This document shows positions 1 through 5,752 of a stretch of 9,302 nucleotides of DNA, one piece after another. Position numbers and translations under genes: made by a program. The notes under the pieces are model-generated. The model was not told where the DNA came from. It ran no database searches and was given only the letters and a program-made list of their open reading frames with translations. Positions within the stretch are counted from its first letter, which is position 1. The number at the start of each line of letters is the position of its first letter. The stretch is taken from assembly GCA_007125475.1 (NCBI GenBank), contig SLDB01000257.1, forward strand, positions 1 through 9,302, read 5' to 3'. The DNA comes from Nitriliruptoraceae bacterium. GTDB lineage: Bacteria; Actinomycetota; Nitriliruptoria; Nitriliruptorales; Nitriliruptoraceae.

Positions 1-47
1 ATCGCGTCCCAGGCGGCGGGTGCGACGACGTGGTCCAGGGTGCTCAT
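1..47 (-). CDS. 5' end of an unidentified gene, truncated by window edge
   Basis: Only the first 15 complete codons are present, reading MSTLDHVVAPAAWDA before the window ends. The ATG overlaps the TGA of the hydrolase-fold gene as ATGA, which implies translational coupling and a shared operon. An excellent Shine-Dalgarno sequence, GGAGGT, lies 5 bases upstream inside the preceding gene, so I trust this start. The product cannot be identified from 15 residues. The trailing A-A-W-D-A is reminiscent of N-termini of small class I SAM-dependent methyltransferases (often W-D-x-I-A-x-G-Y-D), but that is a guess from memory. The missing downstream sequence would settle it. Confidence 0.75.
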   Translation of the reverse strand, partial: MSTLDHVVAPAAWDA

Positions 48-964
48 GGCGTACCTCCGTGGTCACTGGACGGCCCGGACCCCGCGATCGCGGTGCGCAG
101 CGCGCGCAGGAACGCGGCCGGCTGGTCACGGGCCGGGTCGTCGGCCGAGTCGTCGATGACGTGCAGCCGCCAGCCGTGACGCTGCGCGGCGTGCTCGGCG
201 ACGGGTAGCCGCAGCGCCCGGTCGTGCCGGCCCCAGATCAGGCAGGTGGGGACGGCGATCCGTGCGAGGTCGGCGTCCGGGATACGGGGGGTCCCGAGGC
301 GTCGGAAGAGACGTCCGCCGGCCTTGGCCTTGGGTGCGCGGGCGAGCGCGAGGTTGTAGGTGACGAACGAGGTCCAGTCGTCGTCCATGTCGGCGCGGAG
401 CCGGTCCAGGTCGAAGGCGCACTGAGCCATGAACCGCTCGTAGGACGGCTCGGTCGGCCGCACCACGAATCGCAGGAACGCGGTGGCGAAGGGCCGTGAC
501 GGCCGGAACGGCGCCAACCCCAGCGAGTCGACCAGGACGAGGTGGGCCAACCGGTCGCCGTGCCGGACCGCGTACCGCGCCGCGATCGCCCCGCCCAGGA
601 CGTGGCCGACGACGATCGGCGGCGAGGTGCAGGTCGCGGCGATCACCTCGTCGAGCCAGTCGGTGACCCGGCCCTCGTCGAGGTCGCCGTCCCCGATGCC
701 GGTCGAGCCGTGCGCCGGCAGATCGGGGGCGACCACCCGGTGGGTGGTGACCAGGTCGGGGATCACCCACCGCCAGTTCACCCCGGCCTCGCCGGGGCCG
801 TGCAGCAGCACCATCGGCGGCCCTTCCCCACCTTCCAGCACGACGGTGTCGATGCCGGCGGCCCGGATCCGCCGTTCGCTCACCGGGATGCCGGCCAGCA
901 GCGCGGCGCGTGCCCGCGTCGTCGCTTCGTCGGTGGTGGTCGTCGGGTGGTGTCCGGTCGGCAT
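44..964 (-). CDS. Alpha/beta-hydrolase-fold protein lacking catalytic Ser and His
   Basis: A 306-residue protein with the alpha/beta-hydrolase layout. The oxyanion-type HGPGE is at residues 55-59, the strand/turn VVAPDLPAHG at 77-86, the nucleophile elbow at 120-125 and the acid-turn IWGRHD at 243-248. The elbow reads G-H-V-L-G-G, so Val122 sits where the family has the nucleophilic Ser. Near the C-terminus, where the usual pattern is G-H-x-P-x-x-E-x-P, the protein has A-D-D-P-A-R-D-Q-P, putting Asp275 in place of the catalytic His. Asp248 is retained. I therefore infer a non-hydrolytic or atypical member of the fold, for example a binding protein or a lyase-like enzyme. I chose the ATG at 964 because GAGGA lies 6 bases upstream. 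The longer ATG starts at 982 and 1015 fall inside a tandem repeat. No signal peptide is visible, so it is probably cytoplasmic. The next gene overlaps it by 4 bases. Confidence 0.9.
   Translation of the reverse strand: MPTGHHPTTTTDEATTRARAALLAGIPVSERRIRAAGIDTVVLEGGEGPPMVLLHGPGEAGVNWRWVIPDLVTTHRVVAPDLPAHGSTGIGDGDLDEGRVTDWLDEVIAATCTSPPIVVGHVLGGAIAARYAVRHGDRLAHLVLVDSLGLAPFRPSRPFATAFLRFVVRPTEPSYERFMAQCAFDLDRLRADMDDDWTSFVTYNLALARAPKAKAGGRLFRRLGTPRIPDADLARIAVPTCLIWGRHDRALRLPVAEHAAQRHGWRLHVIDDSADDPARDQPAAFLRALRTAIAGSGPSSDHGGTP
53..58 (-). promoter_or_regulatory. Strong Shine-Dalgarno for the partial downstream gene
   Basis: The minus strand reads GGAGGT followed by 5 bases and ATG. It lies within the last codons of the hydrolase-fold gene. 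It is the best ribosome binding site in the window and is the main support for a real gene starting at 47. Confidence 0.7.
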
Positions 965-970
965 CGCCGT

Positions 971-975
971 TCCTC
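971..975 (-). promoter_or_regulatory. Ribosome binding site deciding the hydrolase-fold start
   Basis: The minus strand reads GAGGA, 6 bases before the ATG at 964. It lies directly beyond the last copy of the 11-bp repeat. It favours this start over the two in-frame ATGs further upstream, which are within the repeat itself. Confidence 0.6.
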
Positions 976-976
976 G

Positions 977-1070
977 CCTCATCGGAGCCTCATCGGAGCT
1001 TCGTCGGCGCCTCATCGGAGCTTCGTCGGAGGAGCCTCGTCGAAGGAGCTTCGTCGGAGCTCCGTCGGAG
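977..1070. repeat. Eight-copy 11-bp tandem repeat upstream of hydrolase-fold gene
   Basis: Plus-strand consensus CYTCRTCGGAG. Copies lie at 977, 988, 999, 1010, 1021, 1035, 1049 and 1060, each 11 bases long. Two 3-base GAG insertions, at 1032 and 1046, interrupt the array. Copies at 977, 988 and 1010 are identical (CCTCATCGGAG), and those at 1021 and 1049 are identical (CTTCGTCGGAG). A higher-order 22-bp unit is visible, since 988-1009 and 1010-1031 differ at one base. Eleven bases is not a multiple of three, and the array lies between two same-strand genes, so it is not a coding repeat. The 11-base period would put binding sites on nearly the same DNA face, which suits a regulator array, but simple slippage expansion is also possible. 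The minus-strand unit ends GAGG or GAAG and thus resembles a Shine-Dalgarno sequence. Confidence 0.9.
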
Positions 1071-1162
1071 ACGACGCTACGCGGCCGCCGGACGCGCCTC
1101 TTCGCCCACCCGTGCCAACCTCGCCGGCGCAGCCGCGTGGTCCGTCCGTACCACCTCGGTGG

Positions 1163-2800
1163 TCAGAGCAGCCGGCGTTCCAGGGCGTAGGCGACGGCCG
1201 CGGCGCGGGAGGCGACACCGAGCCGGGTGTAGATGTTCTGCAGGTGGCGGCGGACGGTGTGCTCGCTGACGACCAGCTGCGTGGCGATGGCACGGTTGGT
1301 GTGCCCGGCGGCGACGAGCGCGAGGACCTCGAGCTGGCGTGGCGTCAGGGAGCCGGCGTCGGCCGGGGGCATATCCAGCAGGCGGGCGACCCGCTGTGCA
1401 TCCGGTGCCGCGCCGAGCCCGGCGAGCCCGTCGTACGCCGCGGCGAGCTCGAGCCGGGCCGTCTCCTCGTCGCCCAGCGTGCGGCAGGCGAGACCGAGGC
1501 CGATCCGTGCGAGCGCGTGCTCGTATGGGGCCTCCAGCCCCCGCCACCGGGCACGGGCGTCCCGGAACGCGTCCAGCGCCGCCTCGGCCCGACCGGCCTG
1601 GAGGGCCATGGTGCCGGCGGCGTACGCCGCCATCGCGTGCAGCAGGGGCGCGTCGAGGTCCTCGGCGATCCGGGCCAGCTCGTCGAGACCTCCCCGGGCA
1701 CCGTCCGTGTCCCCTGCGGCGAGCGCCGCCTCGACGCGGGCGGCGAGCATCCGTGCCCGGGCGAGGCGGTCCGGGGCGGCGTGCAGCGCACGGTGCAACG
1801 CCCCGACGGCCTCCTCGACGCGACCCTGGGCCAGCCGGAGCAGCGCCAGGCCGGGGAACGGGTCGTGGCCGGCGTCGCTGGCACGCCGGTAGGCACGCTC
1901 GGCGTCGGCGTACCGGCCCCGCAGCCGAAGCAGCTCGCCCTGCTGGTAGTGGGCCATCCCCACCGCCGGCTGGCCGGGCGGGTCGGAGAGCCGGTCACCG
2001 GCACGGCACGCCTCCTGCCAGGCCTCGGCCCACCGACCGTGGAACTGCAGGATCTCCGAGCGGTGGACCAGGCACTGCCCGCGGAACGGCACGAGGTCGG
2101 GCTGCCCCGCACACCACTCGGTGAGGGCCTCGGTCCACTCGTGGGCACGTCGGAGGTCGAACACCTCCCGGCAGGCGAGGATCACCGCGCAGTAGACCGT
2201 CCCGGTCACCACCGGCGAGACGTCCTCGGCGGCGACCACGACCATCACCTCGTCGAGGAGGGCGAGGCCTTCGGTGACCTGGCCACGGCGGATCATCGCC
2301 TGACCCTGACCCAGGCGGCCCAGCATCACGAGGTTCGGCTCGTCGAAGCGTTCGCCGTACTCGGCGACCTCACCGAAGGCCTGGTACGCCGCGCCCGCGT
2401 CACCTTCGACGTCGAGGGCGTGCAACGCCACGGGCACACGCAGGTAGCCACGTTCGACGGTGTCGAGGCCGTGGTCGTCGAGGAGCCGCTTCGCCCGGGC
2501 GAGCCAGCCACCACCACGCGCCACCTCACCGCGGTTGAGGAGCCCGAAGGCCAGCCAGAACGCGCAGCGGGCCGCCCACGCGACCTCACCGAGGGTGAGG
2601 AGCTCGTGGTGTGCCCGTTCCCACGACGCCGCCGAGGTCCGGTCGTCGCCGACGAGGTGCGAGACGACCGCGAGCCGCTCGAGATCCCCGGGCGCGAGCG
2701 GTGCCTCGCGATCCGCGGCGAGGAGCCCGGTGTAGGCCTCGCCCCACCGCCGTTCCTCCAGGCTCCGACGGGCGGCAGCGAGGAGTTCGGTCGACGTCAT
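1163..2800 (-). CDS. LuxR-family transcriptional regulator with TPR-like sensor region
   Basis: A 545-residue cytoplasmic regulator. Residues 485-545 form a typical LuxR/GerE helix-turn-helix: LTPRQLEVLALVAAGHTN opens the domain, and the recognition helix follows at I-A-T-Q-L-V-V-S-E-H-T-V-R-R-H-L. The region before it is Ala/Leu/Arg-rich helical repeat of the tetratricopeptide kind (for example A-E-R-A-Y-R-R-A), with no Walker A motif. It is therefore not a LAL/MalT ATPase and not a response regulator with a phosphoacceptor domain. The repeats probably bind a ligand or partner protein. I chose the ATG at 2800, giving MTSTELLAAARRSL. A GTG at 2872 would add 24 residues without helical character or a good ribosome binding site, and the site at 2800 is also weak. 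It sits 198 bases upstream of the hydrolase-fold gene on the same strand, which with the repeat array makes that gene a plausible target. Ligand and regulon are unknown. Confidence 0.88.
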   Translation of the reverse strand: MTSTELLAAARRSLEERRWGEAYTGLLAADREAPLAPGDLERLAVVSHLVGDDRTSAASWERAHHELLTLGEVAWAARCAFWLAFGLLNRGEVARGGGWLARAKRLLDDHGLDTVERGYLRVPVALHALDVEGDAGAAYQAFGEVAEYGERFDEPNLVMLGRLGQGQAMIRRGQVTEGLALLDEVMVVVAAEDVSPVVTGTVYCAVILACREVFDLRRAHEWTEALTEWCAGQPDLVPFRGQCLVHRSEILQFHGRWAEAWQEACRAGDRLSDPPGQPAVGMAHYQQGELLRLRGRYADAERAYRRASDAGHDPFPGLALLRLAQGRVEEAVGALHRALHAAPDRLARARMLAARVEAALAAGDTDGARGGLDELARIAEDLDAPLLHAMAAYAAGTMALQAGRAEAALDAFRDARARWRGLEAPYEHALARIGLGLACRTLGDEETARLELAAAYDGLAGLGAAPDAQRVARLLDMPPADAGSLTPRQLEVLALVAAGHTNRAIATQLVVSEHTVRRHLQNIYTRLGVASRAAAVAYALERRLL

Positions 2801-2932
2801 GGCCACCGCCCCGGGCACGGTCCGGCGCCCGCCATGGTAGACGGACGCGCTGACGACGAGCCGCCCGACCACAACCAGGCAACCGATGCCGGCATCCCGT
2901 GGCGGCGCCGGACCGACCCGCCGCCGTACCGG

Positions 2933-2964
2933 CGTCCGTCCGGTGACGTGGGACGGACGTCACC
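2933..2964 (-). terminator. Overlapping alternative hairpins at the ATPase stop codon
   Basis: Stem A is a perfect 9-bp inverted repeat, CGTCCGTCC (2933-2941) and GGACGGACG (2951-2959), with a 9-base loop. It starts directly after the ATPase stop codon on the transcript. Stem B is a perfect 8-bp inverted repeat, GGTGACGT (2942-2949) and ACGTCACC (2957-2964), and includes the stop codon itself. The stems share bases 2957-2959, and the B arm lies in the A loop, so both cannot form fully. There is no U-tract, as is common for GC-rich actinobacterial terminators. The simplest reading is a terminator at the end of the ppsA-ATPase unit. Confidence 0.55.
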
Positions 2965-5752
2965 GCGTGGCGCCAACGGCATCGCCCGGGGGCGACACCG
3001 GCGGAGACGGGGAGTCGCGGTGCGCCGAGGAACGCCGTCGCAGCAGCTTGTCGACCTCGACCACGACGAGGACGCTGCTGGCGATCACCACGAGCCGCCA
3101 CCAGGCGTCGGCACCGATCGGTTCCACGCGCAGGATCGCCTGCGTCACTGGGAGGTACAGCGCCGCGATGTGGGCCCCCAGGGCACCGACCTGCGCCAGC
3201 AGCAGGAACCGGTTGGAAGTGAGCGGCACGCTCAGCACCGAGCGCCGCTCGGAGCGGCTGCTGCCCAGGTGGAAGGCCTGGAACACGACCAGCGTCGTCA
3301 GCACCACCGTCCGGGCCTGCTCGATGGTGTACTGCGCCTGGTTGAGCGCCCAGTCGAACATGATCAGGCCGCCGACGGTCATCACCGCACCGACCAGCAG
3401 CGTCCGCCACCACAGAATGGGGGTGACGATGGGCTCGCTTCGCGGCCGTGGCGGGTGGTCCAGCACGTCTGGCTCGCCGGGTTCGAAGGCCAGCGCGAGG
3501 TCCTGCAGGCCCTTGGTCACGAGGTTCAGCCACAGCAGCTGGGCGGGGACCATGATCAGCGGCCAGCCGAGCACCATCGCGATGGGGATCACGGCGAAGG
3601 TCCCCACACCGGTGGACAGCAGGAAGAACGTCACCTTGCGGACGTTGTCGAAGGTGATGCGGCCTTCCTCGACCGCCGCGTGGATGCTGACGAAGTTGTC
3701 GTCGGCCAGCACCATGTCCGCCGCCTCGCGGGCCACGTCGGTGCCGTCGCGCCCCATCGCCACGCCGATGTCGGCGGCTCGCAGGGCCAGCGCGTCGTTC
3801 ACCCCGTCGCCGGTGACGGCCACGACGTGACCGGCGGCGCGCGCCGCCTCGACGATGCGCAGCTTGTTGGTCGGTGAGGTACGGGCGTACACCGAGACCC
3901 GCTCGAGCGTGACCTGCAACTCGTCGTCGGAGAGGCCGTCGAGGTCCTGACCGGTGCAGACCTCGGTGTCCTCGTGGACGATGCCGAGGTCCCGGGCGAT
4001 CGCCGCGGCGGTCGCGGCGTGGTCCCCGGTGATCATGATCACGCGCTGGCCGGCGTGCCGACAGGCGTCGATCGCTTCGCGCACGCCTTCGCGGGGCGGG
4101 TCGAGCATGCCCTGCAGCCCGAGGAACACCAGCCCGTCGGGGTCCTGCTCGGCCAGCGTGGCCGGGTCGTCTTCGGCCGGGTGACGGGTCATGGCCAGCG
4201 CCAGCACCCGCAACCCCTGGTCGGCCATGCGCTGGACCTCGTCGCGGACACGCTGGTGGTCGAGCTCCTCCCCGTGCACCGCCGTGTGACACATCGACAG
4301 CACCCGCTCGGGGGAGCCCTTGACGAACACGAGGTGTTCGTCGCCGTGACTGCGGATGCTGGCGGCGTACTGGTGCTCGGGCTCGAAGGGGATCTGTCCG
4401 ACTTCGGGGTAGCGGCGCCGGCACTCGTCGGGATCGATGCCCATCCGCGCCGCCGCGACGAGGAGGGCGACCTCGGTCGGGTCACCGCGCCCCCGGAACC
4501 CGTCGTCGGTGTAGGTCAGCTCGCTCTCGTTGGCGAGCACCCCGGCCAGCAGCGTGAGTGCACGTGGGTCAGCGTCGGGGCCGGGGACCTCCTGCCGTTC
4601 GACCTCACGCGGGTCTGCGGGGATCGCCTCGTCGTCCAGGGACAACCGGTCGACCGGCGTGACCAGGTTCTGGACGGTCATGCGGTTCTCGGTGAGCGTC
4701 CCGGTCTTGTCCGAACCGATCAGCGTCGTACTCCCGAGGGTCTCGACCGCCGGGAGGCGACGAACGATGGCGTTGCGTCGTGCCATGCGCCGCACGCCCA
4801 GGGCCAGGGCCACCGTGAGCACCACCGGGAGCCCTTCGGGCACCGCAGCCACCGCCAGCGCAGCGGCGGTGAGCAGGATCTCCTCCGGAGGGTCGCCCAG
4901 CGCGAGCCCGAGGAGGAAGGTCACCACCGCCGCACCCACGACGATCGCGCCGATGATCCAGCCGAAGCGAGACATCCGCTCCTGCAACGGGGTGACCGGG
5001 ACCTCCTCGGCCTCGAGCCGTGTCGAGATCCTGCCCAGCTCGGTGTCGCGGCCGGTGGCGACCACCAGTCCGCGGGCCCGTCCAGCGGACACCGTCGATC
5101 CCGTGAACGCCATGCACCCCCGGTCCCCCAGGGGCGTGTCCTCATCGACGGGTTGCGTGCCCTTCTTCGAGGCCACGGATTCACCCGTCAGCATCGACTC
5201 GTCGATCTGCAACGCCGCCGCCGACGTCAACCGGAGGTCGGCGGGGACGCGCACCCCCGATTCCAGGACGACAAGATCGCCAGGGACGACGTCGTCGCTG
5301 TCGATCTCCGATTCCCGGCCGTCGCGCACCACCCGTGCGGTGGGGCTGACCAGTTGCATCAGTGCGAGGACCGAGCGCTCCGCGTTGCGCTCCTGATACC
5401 ACCCGATGGAGGCGTTGAGCAGCAACACCGCGGCGATCACCGCGGTGTCCACGTACTCACGCAGCACCAGCGTCATCAGGCCCGCCAACAGCAGGATGAA
5501 GATCAACGGGCTCTTGAACTGCGCCAGGAACGTCACCCACCCGGGCGTCGCCCGCGCTTCGGCCAGCCGGTTGGGTCCGTGCACCTCGAGGCGGTCCGCC
5601 GCCTCGGAAGCGGCCAGGCCATCGAACGTCGTCTCGAGGTGCTCTGCCACCTCGGCAACGTCCATGGCGTGCCACACGACCGTGGAGTCCGTGAACGAGC
5701 GGCCGTCGTCGCCGGTGCGACCCGCCGTCTGCGCCGGGCTGTCAGAACTCAC
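2960..5752 (-). CDS. P2-type cation-transporting P-type ATPase, atypical ion site
   Basis: A 930-residue integral membrane pump with the full P-type domain order. There is an N-terminal cation-ATPase domain (about 25-95) and helices M1-M2 (about 82-118). The actuator motif LTGES is at 188-192 and M4 carries PEGLP at 305-309. The phosphorylation motif DKTGTLTEN has the phospho-acceptor at Asp348. The nucleotide domain carries KGSPERV at 478-484, and the hinge has MITGD at 573-577 and TGDGVND at 647-653. Helices M5-M10 span about 705-900. Overall it resembles SERCA-like bacterial P2 pumps and mycobacterial CtpF. Aligned by eye to SERCA, M4 Glu is kept (Glu306). M5 Asn768/Glu771 become Gly715/Thr718, M6 Asp800 becomes Lys747 and M8 Glu908 becomes Gln825. 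The substrate is therefore uncertain and classical Ca2+ transport is doubtful. The GTG start overlaps the ppsA stop as GTGA, with GGAAGG 6 bases upstream. Confidence 0.93.
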   Translation of the reverse strand: MSSDSPAQTAGRTGDDGRSFTDSTVVWHAMDVAEVAEHLETTFDGLAASEAADRLEVHGPNRLAEARATPGWVTFLAQFKSPLIFILLLAGLMTLVLREYVDTAVIAAVLLLNASIGWYQERNAERSVLALMQLVSPTARVVRDGRESEIDSDDVVPGDLVVLESGVRVPADLRLTSAAALQIDESMLTGESVASKKGTQPVDEDTPLGDRGCMAFTGSTVSAGRARGLVVATGRDTELGRISTRLEAEEVPVTPLQERMSRFGWIIGAIVVGAAVVTFLLGLALGDPPEEILLTAAALAVAAVPEGLPVVLTVALALGVRRMARRNAIVRRLPAVETLGSTTLIGSDKTGTLTENRMTVQNLVTPVDRLSLDDEAIPADPREVERQEVPGPDADPRALTLLAGVLANESELTYTDDGFRGRGDPTEVALLVAAARMGIDPDECRRRYPEVGQIPFEPEHQYAASIRSHGDEHLVFVKGSPERVLSMCHTAVHGEELDHQRVRDEVQRMADQGLRVLALAMTRHPAEDDPATLAEQDPDGLVFLGLQGMLDPPREGVREAIDACRHAGQRVIMITGDHAATAAAIARDLGIVHEDTEVCTGQDLDGLSDDELQVTLERVSVYARTSPTNKLRIVEAARAAGHVVAVTGDGVNDALALRAADIGVAMGRDGTDVAREAADMVLADDNFVSIHAAVEEGRITFDNVRKVTFFLLSTGVGTFAVIPIAMVLGWPLIMVPAQLLWLNLVTKGLQDLALAFEPGEPDVLDHPPRPRSEPIVTPILWWRTLLVGAVMTVGGLIMFDWALNQAQYTIEQARTVVLTTLVVFQAFHLGSSRSERRSVLSVPLTSNRFLLLAQVGALGAHIAALYLPVTQAILRVEPIGADAWWRLVVIASSVLVVVEVDKLLRRRSSAHRDSPSPPVSPPGDAVGATR

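Noticed and set aside
965..1015. N-terminal extension of the hydrolase-fold protein
   Set aside because: Its starts lie within the 11-bp repeat, while the ATG at 964 has a well-spaced GAGGA.
1113..1118. TTGGCA on the minus strand as a -35 for the hydrolase-fold gene
   Set aside because: No -10 at the right spacing; the nearest candidate, TAGCGT, is 33 bases away.
1137..1163. Hairpin options near the luxR stop (GTGGT, ACCAC, GTGGT)
   Set aside because: Arms are only 5 bases and there is no U-tract. It is too weak to call a terminator, although it mimics the alternative-pairing pattern seen elsewhere.
542..3877. Very long open frame on the plus strand (1111 codons), with others at 3974-5866 and 5863-7416
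   Set aside because: They lie antisense to well-identified genes, show no family motifs, and their composition (rich in Arg, Gly, Pro, His, Asp) is what the complement of GC-biased codons gives.
2586..4424. 612-codon open frame on the minus strand overlapping the ATPase
   Set aside because: It is an out-of-frame, Arg/Ala/Pro/Gly-rich shadow of the ATPase and luxR genes, with no recognisable domain.
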